NCBI GenBank assembly: GCA_016710265.1
Contig: JADJJL010000001.1
Coordinates: 310,001-374,000 of the forward strand
Direction: 5' to 3'
Origin: Saprospiraceae bacterium
Lineage (GTDB): Bacteria; Bacteroidota; Bacteroidia; Chitinophagales; Saprospiraceae
DNA length: 64,000 nt
Below are positions 17,466-26,016 of this stretch, piece by piece; positions within the stretch are counted from its first letter, which is position 1, and each line of letters opens with the position of its first letter. The notes below the pieces were generated by a model. The model was not told where the DNA came from. It ran no database searches and saw only the letters and a program-made list of their open reading frames with translations. Both the position numbers and the translations under genes were made by a program.

Positions 17466-18572
17466 ATGAAGATACTGGTGGCATCAAATTCTGCATGGAA
17501 CCTTTATAATTTTAGGCTTCCAATGCTAAAAATGATAGCAGAACAAGGACATTCCTTGATTCTCTTAAGTCCAAAAGATGAATTCATTGAAAAACTAATG
17601 AAAGAATTAGAATGTACGCATTTGCATTTGAATTCTTTAAATCCCAGAAGCATACATCCAATCGCCGATCTAAATTTGTTCTTCGAATTACAAAAAGCAT
17701 ATAAAAAAATAAAACCCGATCTAATCTTTCACTTTACCATTAAACTAAATATCTACGGAGGTTTTGCTGCTAAGTTTAATAATATAAAATACATCTCAAA
17801 TATTACAGGCTTGGGTTCTTCATTTACAAATCATTCCATTTTGAGATGGTGGACCATGAAAATGTACCGATGGGCACTCAACAAATCAATATGTACTTTT
17901 TTTCACAATCAAGAAGATTTAACATTATTTACAAAAGCCAGTATTTGTGAGAAAACATTCTTAATTCCCGGATCCGGAATTGATGTTCAATACTATAAAG
18001 CCCAAAAAAGAAATTCACTTTCCGTAAAAAAATTCTTATTTGCTGGAAGAATCCTACCTGAAAAAGGAATTTTTGAATTTTGTAAAGCCGCTGAAAAAAT
18101 AAAGCAGCTTTATCCTGATGTTGTTTTTGATGTGGTAGGCGATCTCTCCATTTTGAAACAAAACCAATCTCTTGAATTACAATTTAATGATTTCGTAATA
18201 CGGAACATCATTCAATTCCATGGTGCACAATCCAGTATTAAACATTTCTATCAAAATGCAGACGTCTTTGTGTTACCAAGTTATCGCGAAGGAAAGTCCA
18301 AAGCCATTCTAGAGGCCATGGCCATGGAACTCCCCATCATTACCACCAATGTTCCTGGTTGCAATGACATTTCCAATGACCTATTTCTTGTATTATCCAA
18401 AAACGTAGAGGAACTTTATCAGATGATGTGCAAATTGATTGAAATGCCCATTGACGAACTTCAAAAAATAGGAGCTAAAAATAGACAAACCACTATTCAG
18501 GAATTTTCAACTGATAAAATTGTAAATTTGTATCAACAATTAATAGCAAAAATCAAAGATGATCAGCTCTGA
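17466..18572 (+). CDS. Glycosyltransferase family 4
   Basis: This is a 368-residue GT-B fold glycosyltransferase. The N-terminal domain begins MKILVASNSAWNLYNFRLPMLK, with FHFTIKLNIYGGFAAK and ITGLGSSF resembling CapM/PglA-type enzymes. The donor domain holds FAGRILPEKGIFEFCKA and the E-x7-E region in YREGKSKAILEAMAMELPII. It probably adds one sugar to a lipid-linked oligosaccharide at the inner face of the membrane. It begins one base after the preceding glycosyltransferase and overlaps the methyltransferase by 14 bases, so it is part of the operon. Confidence 0.88.
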   Translation: MKILVASNSAWNLYNFRLPMLKMIAEQGHSLILLSPKDEFIEKLMKELECTHLHLNSLNPRSIHPIADLNLFFELQKAYKKIKPDLIFHFTIKLNIYGGFAAKFNNIKYISNITGLGSSFTNHSILRWWTMKMYRWALNKSICTFFHNQEDLTLFTKASICEKTFLIPGSGIDVQYYKAQKRNSLSVKKFLFAGRILPEKGIFEFCKAAEKIKQLYPDVVFDVVGDLSILKQNQSLELQFNDFVIRNIIQFHGAQSSIKHFYQNADVFVLPSYREGKSKAILEAMAMELPIITTNVPGCNDISNDLFLVLSKNVEELYQMMCKLIEMPIDELQKIGAKNRQTTIQEFSTDKIVNLYQQLIAKIKDDQL

Positions 18573-19116
18573 AATTGATAGATACAAGAAAAATAGAGTC
18601 TATTATTTGAATAGACTTAAACAACTTATAAAGCATATTGATTTTATAGACAAATCAGTTTTAGATCTTGGATGTGGTGAAAGCTTATTATGCACTCTTG
18701 ATGAATTCTCTAAAATAAAATCCTATCAAGGTGTAGATTATCTGGCTTATTCCAATACTCCAAAATATATCAAATCAGATGTGATTGATTATTTAAAAAA
18801 TGACACAAATTCATTTGATCTTATTCTATGTCTTGGAGTTCTGGATCACATGCAGCCCAATCAAGTCCAAAATCTAATTTCACAATTTACATTAAGACCT
18901 GAATCTACCATCATAATCAGCATTCGAAATCCACAACATCCATTTTTTAAATTATTATTTACAAATAGAAATTATGCAATGCTAGAAAATCTTAAAAATC
19001 CAGACCAAACCTTGTTTTTACTTAAACTTCCCTTTCTACAAAAATCCTTCGAAATCAATTTTTGGCCAGAGCTATTCAGTACAGAAGTGATCATGGTGTT
19101 TAAGGCTTTAAAATAG
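18559..19116 (+). CDS. Class I SAM-dependent methyltransferase
   Basis: This 185-residue protein has motif I VLDLGCGESLL for S-adenosylmethionine binding and a post-motif LILCLGVLDHMQPNQV, typical of Methyltransf_11/12-type enzymes. It lies last in the polysaccharide operon and overlaps the preceding glycosyltransferase, so a sugar or lipid-linked glycan is a likely substrate. That is inference; chain-terminating methylation is one possibility. The adenosylhomocysteine hydrolase gene follows 80 bases later with its own promoter. Confidence 0.8.
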   Translation: MISSEIDRYKKNRVYYLNRLKQLIKHIDFIDKSVLDLGCGESLLCTLDEFSKIKSYQGVDYLAYSNTPKYIKSDVIDYLKNDTNSFDLILCLGVLDHMQPNQVQNLISQFTLRPESTIIISIRNPQHPFFKLLFTNRNYAMLENLKNPDQTLFLLKLPFLQKSFEINFWPELFSTEVIMVFKALK

Positions 19117-19171
19117 ATCAACCAATTGCTTTTTTTTATGTTAATATGTTTAGCTTTTTTAAATCAAATCT

Positions 19172-19179
19172 TAACTTTG
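19172..19179 (+). promoter_or_regulatory. Minus-7 element of ahcY
   Basis: TAACTTTG fits TAnnTTTG and lies 18 bases before the ATG at 19197. Its position argues against the in-frame ATG at 19146, which is upstream of the promoter. Confidence 0.6.
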
Positions 19180-19196
19180 CAAAAAATATTCTATTC

Positions 19197-20510
19197 ATGG
19201 AACAAGTGTTAAATCATCTTAAATATCGTGTAAAAGATATCCAATTGGCCGAATGGGGTCGCAAGGAAATCGAACTTGCAGAAGCCGAAATGCCAGGATT
19301 AATGTCCTTAAGAGAAGAATATGGACAGGAAAAACCATTAGCAGGAGCAAGAATCGCAGGTTGTCTGCACATGACCATTCAAACTGCTGTTCTTATTGAA
19401 ACGCTCATGGAACTTGGCGCTGAAGTGAGTTGGTCTTCTTGTAATATATTCTCTACTCAGGATCACGCTGCTGCTGCTATTGCTGCAAAAGGAATTCCAG
19501 TATTTGCCTGGAAAGGTATGAACAATGAAGAATTTGATTGGTGCATCGAACAAACCCTTTTTGCCTTTAAAGACGGCAAACCTTTAAATATGATTTTGGA
19601 CGATGGCGGTGACCTCACCAACTTGGTTTTGGATAATTATCCGGAATTGGTGTCTGCAATAAAAGGAATTTCAGAAGAAACGACCACCGGAGTTTTGCGT
19701 CTGAATGACAGAGCAAAAAATGGAACACTTCCAATGCCTGCTATCAACATCAATGATTCTGTTACCAAGTCTAAATTTGACAATAAATATGGTTGTAAAG
19801 AATCTTGTGTGGATGCAATCCGTAGGGCAACAGATTTGATGATGGCTGGAAAAGTGGCCGTCGTTGCTGGATATGGCGATGTAGGCAAAGGTTCTGCTGC
19901 TTCACTCAAAGGTGCAGGATGTAGAGTAATCGTTTGTGAAATTGATCCAATCTGTGCTTTACAAGCTGCCATGGATGGATTTCAGGTTTTAAAAATGGAC
20001 AATGCCATAAAATTGGCAAACATAGTAGTGACTGCTACTGGTAACAGAGACATCATCACGGGTCGTCATTTTAAAATGATGAAAGATAAAACAGTAGTTT
20101 GCAACATTGGCCATTTTGACAATGAAATTGATGTATCATGGTTAAATCAAAATTATGGTCACAGCAAAATTGAAATCAAACCTCAAGTGGATAAATATAC
20201 GATAGAAGGTAAAGACATCATTCTTTTAGCAGAAGGGAGATTGGTCAATCTGGGTTGTGCCACCGGGCATCCATCTTTTGTCATGTCTAATTCATTTACA
20301 AATCAGGTGATCGCACAGATGGAACTATGGCATCATCATGAGAATTATGAAAATCAAGTTTATACTTTACCAAAACATTTGGACGAAAAAGTGGCCAGAT
20401 TGCACCTTGAAAAAATTGGTGTAGAATTGGAAGTTTTGGAAGATCATCAAGCAGAATATATTGGAGTTCCAAAAGATGGTCCTTATAAGTCTGAATTTTA
20501 CAGATACTAA
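19197..20510 (+). CDS. ahcY: Adenosylhomocysteinase
   Basis: The enzyme cleaves S-adenosylhomocysteine to adenosine and homocysteine, relieving inhibition of methyltransferases. The protein is 437 residues from the ATG at 19197, where the usual family N-terminus (MEQVLNHLKYRVKDIQLAEWGR) begins. A longer in-frame start at 19146 adds 17 untypical residues and precedes the promoter element. Seen motifs are GCLHMTIQTAVLIETL, the substrate-binding SCNIFSTQDHAAAA, the NAD-binding GYGDVGKGSA, and the C-terminal HPSFVMSNSFTNQVIAQ. A strong terminator follows. Confidence 0.96.
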   Translation: MEQVLNHLKYRVKDIQLAEWGRKEIELAEAEMPGLMSLREEYGQEKPLAGARIAGCLHMTIQTAVLIETLMELGAEVSWSSCNIFSTQDHAAAAIAAKGIPVFAWKGMNNEEFDWCIEQTLFAFKDGKPLNMILDDGGDLTNLVLDNYPELVSAIKGISEETTTGVLRLNDRAKNGTLPMPAININDSVTKSKFDNKYGCKESCVDAIRRATDLMMAGKVAVVAGYGDVGKGSAASLKGAGCRVIVCEIDPICALQAAMDGFQVLKMDNAIKLANIVVTATGNRDIITGRHFKMMKDKTVVCNIGHFDNEIDVSWLNQNYGHSKIEIKPQVDKYTIEGKDIILLAEGRLVNLGCATGHPSFVMSNSFTNQVIAQMELWHHHENYENQVYTLPKHLDEKVARLHLEKIGVELEVLEDHQAEYIGVPKDGPYKSEFYRY

Positions 20511-20537
20511 AATTATCCGTGATATACTTCACATTGC

Positions 20538-20574
20538 ATCCGCAACGGAATCGTCTGTTGCGGATTTTTTTTGT
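20538..20574 (+). terminator. Rho-independent terminator after ahcY
   Basis: The arms ATCCGCAAC and GTTGCGGAT enclose a 10-base loop and are followed by a run of T. It lies 28 bases past the ahcY stop and ahead of the next gene. Confidence 0.88.
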
Positions 20575-20590
20575 AAATCGGATCCTACTT

Positions 20591-21508
20591 ATGGTGGGTG
20601 GATCATTGATCTTATTGCTGAATCCACTGTATTCACAAAAAAGTTTTTTCAAACCTTCTGATACATTAAATCATCAGAGACTTCTCATTTCATCTGGATT
20701 CTCAGCCATTTGTTATTCTAGTTTTTCAATTGGATTATACCACGCCTGGTACAAAGAATACAACACCGGAAAATTCAAATTATTCAATGATGCCGGCGAA
20801 TGGAGAAATATGGATAAATTGGGACATCTCTACAATGGCTTTTTTCAAAGTGACTTAATTTATCAAGGTGCCCGATGGACCGGAATGTCTAAACAAACTT
20901 CTATATGGACAGCCATGGGCGTATCAATGCTTTTCCTAAGTACCATTGAAGTTTACGATGGTCATAGCCGGGGGTGGGGATTTTCATGGCCGGATATGGC
21001 TGCCAATGTTCTTGGAGTCGGATTGTTTGGAGTGCAACAAAGCATTTTTAATCAACAAAAATTATATTTAAAATTTTCTGCCTTTCCAGAGCATTATCCA
21101 ATGGATCAAACAATATTAGAACGGCGTCAAAGTTTATATGGGTCCAATCCACTCCAAAGAGTTTTGAAAGATTACAATCAACAGATCTATTGGATGTCCT
21201 TTCATCCGGGAAAAAAAATATGCCCTCTGCCATGGTTAAATCTAGCGATAGGATATGGAGCCAATGGAATGTTGGGCGGATTTGAAAACAAATGGTTGGA
21301 TAAAAATGGAAATACCGTCCAATTGGATCCAAAACAATATCTACGATATTCACAATATTATCTTTCTCTGGATCTTGATCTTAGAAAGATTCCTGTTAAA
21401 AATCCATGGCTTAAAAATAGCCTTCGCATACTTCAAATATTTAAGGTGCCCGCACCGACCATTGAAGTAAATTCACTGGGAAAGCTTAAAGCACATTGGT
21501 TTAGGTAA
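20591..21508 (+). CDS. DUF2279 (YfiM-like) protein
   Basis: The ATG at 20591 is chosen because an upstream in-frame start would lie inside the ahcY terminator. From here the protein is 305 residues and begins with a signal-like stretch ending NPLYSQ. The DUF2279 core is visible: NMDKLGHLYNGFFQSDLIYQG, then SMLFLSTIEVYDGHSRGWGFSWPDMAANVLGVGLFG, with hydrophobic helices consistent with a membrane or surface association. The C-terminal third (residues 200-300) is soluble-looking. No function is established for this family. Confidence 0.75.
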   Translation: MVGGSLILLLNPLYSQKSFFKPSDTLNHQRLLISSGFSAICYSSFSIGLYHAWYKEYNTGKFKLFNDAGEWRNMDKLGHLYNGFFQSDLIYQGARWTGMSKQTSIWTAMGVSMLFLSTIEVYDGHSRGWGFSWPDMAANVLGVGLFGVQQSIFNQQKLYLKFSAFPEHYPMDQTILERRQSLYGSNPLQRVLKDYNQQIYWMSFHPGKKICPLPWLNLAIGYGANGMLGGFENKWLDKNGNTVQLDPKQYLRYSQYYLSLDLDLRKIPVKNPWLKNSLRILQIFKVPAPTIEVNSLGKLKAHWFR

Positions 21509-21574
21509 AAAATTATAACTTCCTAAATTATTCTTAATTTTCAATTAAAACTACCACCGAATCAGCTATGGTAT

Positions 21575-21582
21575 TAATTTTG
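21575..21582 (+). promoter_or_regulatory. Possible minus-7 element of the TlpA-like gene
   Basis: TAATTTTG fits TAnnTTTG. It is 88 bases upstream of the ATG, giving a longer leader than the other promoters in this window, so it is a weaker call. Confidence 0.4.
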
Positions 21583-21669
21583 CCTGGTTTTATCTTGGAT
21601 CTTGACAAATTATTTCTACTAGCTAATTTTTAATTTAAAAGAACCACTGTTCATCACAAATTTATAAAC

Positions 21670-23079
21670 ATGAAATTGATTTCTATTTTCTCATTCCTTT
21701 TTGTACTTACATTTAATCTCAAAAGTTTTTCCCAGCAAGACAGCTGTCATTTAAAATTTGAAGTTAAAGGAGAAACTGCAGGCAAAGTAAAATTAATTGG
21801 AGTGTTTGCTGATCAAAATTATATTGCCGATTCCACCATGATCGATGCGGATGGAAAATTTGAATTTAAAAGAAAATCTCCCATGAAACCTGGATACTTT
21901 TATGTGATACTTCCAGATTATACCAACTTTCATGTGATGATTGACAAAGAGCAGCATTTTAGTATGAGAACAACTAAATCTGATTTGATCAATAATATGA
22001 AAGTGGAAGGTTCATTGGACAATCTTCTACTCTATGAAGCTCTCCGTTTACAAATGATACATGATAAAAAAATAGATTCAGTTAACCAATTTAAAAAACT
22101 CCATGAAGCTGAACCTACTACACAAAAATATGTGGAAGATGCTTTCCAAAAAATCAATGACGAAAGAAAAGCACAGGTTAAATCATTTGTTGAAAAGTAT
22201 CCACAGGCATTTTTTACCAAGTTTAAATCAGCAGGACAAAATCCTGATCTCGTAGAAGTCTTGGATGAAAAGGGACAAGTGGATCGTGCAGCTCAACTAC
22301 AATATTTTAAAGCGCAGTTTTGGGACAATGTGGATATGTCCGATTCCAGATTGATTTATACACCGGTGATTGTCAACAAACTCAACAAATACATTGTGGA
22401 TTTTACAGTTCAGCATCCTGATTCAATCATTAAATATGCGGATAAAATTATACAAAAATCATTGGCCAACCGTGAAATGTTCCAATTTGTTAGCAATTGG
22501 ATTGCTCTAAAATATCAACCCACCAAAACTAAGGTGATGGATGGAGAAGCAGTGTATGTGCACATCATCAACAAATATTTTACCAAGGAGAATGCGTATT
22601 GGCTGGATACTGCAGAACTTGGAAAATTGAGAAAGAAAGCTTGGGAAATGGAATCCAGCTTACTAAATAAAAAAGGACCGGATGTAATTTCCGTTGACCC
22701 TAACGGACAAACCAAATCCATTTATGAAATCAAAAAACCTTATGTGATTGTATTCATGTTTGATCCCAAGTGTGACCACTGCAGAGAAGAAACACCCAAA
22801 CTCAGAAAATTCTATCAGGAGTGGAAAGACAAAGTAGAAGTTTTTGCCATAGCCATGCAGACCAACGACAAAGAATGGAAAGAATTTTTAGATAAATACC
22901 AGATACGTGATTGGACCAATGTCTATGATCCTACCAACAGATCGATCTATGCAAAATATTGGGTGGACATTACACCTGAAATGTACGTACTCGATAAAAA
23001 TAGAAAAATAATAGGAAAAAACCTAAAGACTGATCAACTCAGCATCATACTCAATAAGGATTTGGGAATTCAAGAGTAG
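21670..23079 (+). CDS. TlpA-like thioredoxin-fold protein with DUF4369 and DUF5106 regions
   Basis: This 469-residue protein has a signal peptide (KLISIFSFLFVLTFNLKSFSQ) and is predicted to be periplasmic. Residues about 24-120 match the DUF4369 pattern seen at the front of Bacteroidota TlpA/AhpC-type proteins (GKVKLIGVFADQNYIADSTMIDADGKFEFK). The middle (130-330) is helical like DUF5106. The C-terminal 130 residues form a thioredoxin fold with redox pair Cys368 and Cys371 in FDPKCDHCREETP and the cis-Pro region at DITPEMYVLDK. It probably reduces disulfides or assists redox-dependent maturation outside the cytoplasm. Confidence 0.85.
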   Translation: MKLISIFSFLFVLTFNLKSFSQQDSCHLKFEVKGETAGKVKLIGVFADQNYIADSTMIDADGKFEFKRKSPMKPGYFYVILPDYTNFHVMIDKEQHFSMRTTKSDLINNMKVEGSLDNLLLYEALRLQMIHDKKIDSVNQFKKLHEAEPTTQKYVEDAFQKINDERKAQVKSFVEKYPQAFFTKFKSAGQNPDLVEVLDEKGQVDRAAQLQYFKAQFWDNVDMSDSRLIYTPVIVNKLNKYIVDFTVQHPDSIIKYADKIIQKSLANREMFQFVSNWIALKYQPTKTKVMDGEAVYVHIINKYFTKENAYWLDTAELGKLRKKAWEMESSLLNKKGPDVISVDPNGQTKSIYEIKKPYVIVFMFDPKCDHCREETPKLRKFYQEWKDKVEVFAIAMQTNDKEWKEFLDKYQIRDWTNVYDPTNRSIYAKYWVDITPEMYVLDKNRKIIGKNLKTDQLSIILNKDLGIQE

Positions 23080-23094
23080 AATTCAATGAGTCAA

Positions 23095-23530
23095 TTTGAA
23101 AATTAGAAAATTAGTAAATTAGAAAATCGTAGGTACACTGTTAGCGTACTAAACTCTGCGAGAGGACGCTAAATGCGTTAATAGGTAATGGGAATGTGAT
23201 TTCTAACATTTATCACAGTATTAAAAGAGCCTTTCTAAACTAACGGCTTAAGAATACAATTAGAAAATTAGAAAATTAGAAAATTAGAAAATTAGAAAAT
23301 TAGAAAATTGAAGAGTGGATGTTTGACAATTTATCTCTCATTTGTAAAGAGCCTTTCTAAACTAACGGCCTAAGAATTCAATTTGAAAATTTGAAAATTA
23401 GTTAATTTGAAAATGGAGCGACGCCTAAGAGTCATAAAATCCGCGACATGACGCCAAAGGCGTTATTGAAGAATGAATGTTTGACAATTTATCTCCGACT
23501 TGTACAAGAGCCTTTCTAAACTAACGGCCC
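23095..23530 (+). repeat. Degenerate non-coding repeats (AAAATTAG runs and three 22-bp boxes)
   Basis: This non-coding stretch contains short tandem runs of the type GAAAATTA (about 23098-23125 and 23260-23310). It also has three copies of a box starting AGAGCCTTTCTAAACTAACGG at 23226, 23348 and 23507. The boxes are preceded by related sequences such as TGTTTGACAATTTATCTC (23317 and 23479) and by ACGCTAAATGCGTT or ACGCCAAAGGCGTT. The pattern suggests a degenerate unit of roughly 120-160 bases repeated three times. No protein-like frame is visible. Confidence 0.7.
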
Positions 23531-23536
23531 CAGATA

Positions 23537-23717
23537 GGCAGATTTTGGTTACGTAAATTTTTAAATGAGAGGGTATTTCAACTTAGAAAAAGGATCAGAA
23601 AGAGAAAAGGCCGTATTTTTTGTCGCTACAGAGAATATTTATTTAGTTAGAATGACGAATGTTTTATTGGAAAGCCTATATATTGTAGCGACAAAATCCG
23701 ACGGACCAAAATCTGCC
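23537..23717 (+). repeat. Nested inverted-repeat element, MITE-like
   Basis: The outer arms GGCAGATTTTGGT (23537-23549) and ACCAAAATCTGCC (23705-23717) are perfect 13-base inverted repeats 181 bases apart. An inner pair, TTTTGTCGCTACA (23618-23630) and TGTAGCGACAAAA (23684-23696), is also perfect. No transposase is inside. It could be a miniature inverted-repeat element or a large RNA hairpin. Confidence 0.6.
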
Positions 23718-23861
23718 CAACAGCGTTGGCTTCAAGAATAGAAGATAAAAAGGGATAGCCATCAAAAGAAGCGCCGTCTTTTAGAAAGGCTGCGTTTTTG
23801 CTACTCCGCTTTCGCTTTTGATAAATAATTTGGTTCTGGCACCAAAGAAAATTAATTTTAG

Positions 23862-23913
23862 CCGAGCTGATTAACAGCTCGGTTCAGTCACTAACTCGCT
23901 TAGTTCAGCGAGT
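23862..23913 (+). repeat. Two adjacent small palindromes
   Basis: CCGAGCTG and CAGCTCGG flank ATTAA (23862-23882). ACTCGCT and AGCGAGT flank TAGTTC (23894-23913). No T-run follows on either side, so a terminator role is not supported. The remainder of the gap to 24166 is AT-rich with no gene that I can see. Confidence 0.55.
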
Positions 23914-24166
23914 TTGCTGCGCACCGTTTCTTCATGCGACAAAAAGTAGGACAAAAGAAAGAAAATAAATTTCCGGATTAAAAATAATTGTGTTGATTTA
24001 CAATTCAGCAAGTTATAAATCCAACAATCTAATATTTTTTTATAAACAGTGTATTATAAGTTGATATCTCCCCTTCTGATTAAGTAAAATAAAATTCTTA
24101 ATTATGGAAGTTAAAACGCTTAAATAAAATAATTAGAAATAAATCAGATGAAAATTAAAGGAGAAA

Positions 24167-24703
24167 TTAATTTTCTAAAATCGCAACCTCATCATACATT
24201 TTGTAATGCTTGGAAATCATACTTTTCAAAGCTTTCCTGGCAAAAAAGATACGACTCTTCACAGTACCCAAAGGCAATTTTAATTCATCCGCAATCTCCT
24301 GATACTTATATCCATGAAAATATCGTAAAAATGGAATTTTCAAAGAATCATCAAGACTATCCACCATTCCATTTAACTCATCCATCATAATGTCAGATTC
24401 TGCACTATTGAGAATGGAATTATTGATCGAATTTAAATAATACTGGTTTTCACTATTATCACTTACAATTCCACCTTTCACCTTACGGCGGTAATTGTTG
24501 ATAAAGATATTTTTCATGATGGTAATCAACCAAGCCTTAAAGTTGGTCCCCGGCTGAAACTTGTCCCGATTGGACAATGCTCTAAATGCGGTCTCTTGAT
24601 AGAGATCCTTGGCATCCTCCATATCTCTGGTTAAACTAAAAGCAAAATTATGCAGAGTTTGGGACTGCTGGTCTAACGAGGTGTAAAATTCAATCGTGGA
24701 CAT
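24167..24703 (-). CDS. ECF-type RNA polymerase sigma factor
   Basis: From the ATG at 24703 this is a 178-residue sigma-70-family ECF factor, the usual length; an upstream in-frame start would add 20 hydrophobic residues that do not fit. Region 2 is visible as DAKDLYQETAFRALSNRDKF with FKAWLITIMKNIFINNYRR, and region 4 as FLRYFHGYKYQEIADELKLPLGTVKSRIFFARKALK (helix-turn-helix). It redirects RNA polymerase to a stress or envelope regulon. No anti-sigma gene is adjacent, so control by another mechanism is possible. Confidence 0.92.
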   Translation of the reverse strand: MSTIEFYTSLDQQSQTLHNFAFSLTRDMEDAKDLYQETAFRALSNRDKFQPGTNFKAWLITIMKNIFINNYRRKVKGGIVSDNSENQYYLNSINNSILNSAESDIMMDELNGMVDSLDDSLKIPFLRYFHGYKYQEIADELKLPLGTVKSRIFFARKALKSMISKHYKMYDEVAILEN

Positions 24704-24840
24704 ATCTAATATTTTTTCCAAAGGTACTACTTGTTTAATTTTTAGCAAAAGAAACTTAAACAAAAATAAGTTAAAAAATCATTAAAATCGAAACCAAAAT
24801 CCTATGTTGTTGATATTCAATTTCTTCTGATCTTACAACG

Positions 24841-24848
24841 CAAATATA
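24841..24848 (-). promoter_or_regulatory. Minus-7 element of the sigma factor gene
   Basis: On the minus strand the sequence reads TATATTTG, matching TAnnTTTG, about 138 bases upstream of the start at 24703. The leader between them is AT-rich with no obvious structure. Confidence 0.45.
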
Positions 24849-24909
24849 CGAAAGATTCTTTTGTTGCGGTGAGTTAAATATTTCTCAAATTTGATCCCAC
24901 CAAATCACT

Positions 24910-26016
24910 TTATTTCTGGGCCCTTTGATAGGTATAAAACGCTACTCCAGAGAAAAGTATATTGGGTATCCACACCGATATCAATGGACTAAATATATCA
25001 CTATTTGCTATTGTAATAGAAAGCTTGGATAAAAATATAAATACAACCCCCATAATTACTCCTAAAGCAAGATGTAAACCCAATCCTCCTCGTACTTTAC
25101 GACTGGCGATACAAGCTCCTATTAAACTCAAAATCAAAGAGGTAAATGGATCGGCTGTTCTTCTATGCTTTTCAACCTCGTATGCTCTAGTTATCCCAGA
25201 TCCTTTTAACAATTCTCGATCAATAAATCGACTTAAATCCGGAGTGGCCATCATGTCTTTAAGATTCTTTGTAATTACAAAGTCTGAAACCAGCAGATTT
25301 AATGATGTATCAAGTTCTTTTCCGGCAAAAATTTCAAATTTCTCCACCGTATCCAACATCGTTCTTATTTCATAATCTCTGATGGTCCAAATATCCGGTT
25401 CTGCTTTCCATTTGATGGTTTTTGCGGTCAAAATCTTTGTAATTTTGGAACTATCATACTTACGCAACTGAAACTGCTGCCCGGAAGAGTCGTTTACACT
25501 AAAACTCACTACAAAAGCTTCTACACCTGGTTCCACAAATAAATGGACATTCCGGTCTTTGGTGTACACATTGCTCTGCTTGATATATTTGTTTTCAAAT
25601 TCCCTGAGAATCCTATTTCCTCTTGGCACCAATAAGTGATTTGCGCCTAAGTGAATCAAGGTGATGGTGAGGGAAGCAATCATAAAAGGCCTTAGAAATC
25701 TTTTAAAAGACATGCCGGATCCAAACATGGGTATAATCTCCGTCTGATCCGCCATTCTTGAGGTAAAAAAAATCACGGTAACTAGACTGTAAAGAGGGAA
25801 TAGTAAGGAATTGATCCAGGGTATAAAATTAAAATAATACTGATTGGCGACTTCCCAAAATCCAAGGTCTTTACTTAAAAATTTTTCTATTCTTTCAGAT
25901 ACATCAAATACAACCGCTACGACTGTAAGCAATAACATGGTAAAAAAAAATGTTGTAAAATACTTACCGATAATGTATCGATCAATGATTGACAATTTAA
26001 AATTCCGTCCAAGCAT
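24910..26016 (-). CDS. lptG: LptF/LptG family permease
   Basis: This 368-residue YjgP/YjgQ-family protein is a membrane subunit of the LPS export machine, moving lipopolysaccharide from the inner membrane to the periplasmic bridge. The first helix is near IGKYFTTFFFTMLLLTVVAVVFDVSE. A helix pair follows at 50-120, a periplasmic jellyroll region at about 140-260, and three helices at the C-terminus (SLILSLIGACIAS, GLHLALGVIMGVVFIFLSKLS, WIPNILFSGVAFY). The ATG at 26016 overlaps the tgt stop by one base. It is last in a run of same-strand genes tgt-lptG, rodA and secA. Confidence 0.85.
   Translation of the reverse strand: MLGRNFKLSIIDRYIIGKYFTTFFFTMLLLTVVAVVFDVSERIEKFLSKDLGFWEVANQYYFNFIPWINSLLFPLYSLVTVIFFTSRMADQTEIIPMFGSGMSFKRFLRPFMIASLTITLIHLGANHLLVPRGNRILREFENKYIKQSNVYTKDRNVHLFVEPGVEAFVVSFSVNDSSGQQFQLRKYDSSKITKILTAKTIKWKAEPDIWTIRDYEIRTMLDTVEKFEIFAGKELDTSLNLLVSDFVITKNLKDMMATPDLSRFIDRELLKGSGITRAYEVEKHRRTADPFTSLILSLIGACIASRKVRGGLGLHLALGVIMGVVFIFLSKLSITIANSDIFSPLISVWIPNILFSGVAFYTYQRAQK

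Noticed and set aside
20519..20590. Longer N-terminus for the DUF2279 protein
   Set aside because: It would run through the ahcY terminator hairpin and its T-run.
23862..23913. Palindromes as terminators
   Set aside because: No T-run follows on either strand and no gene ends nearby.
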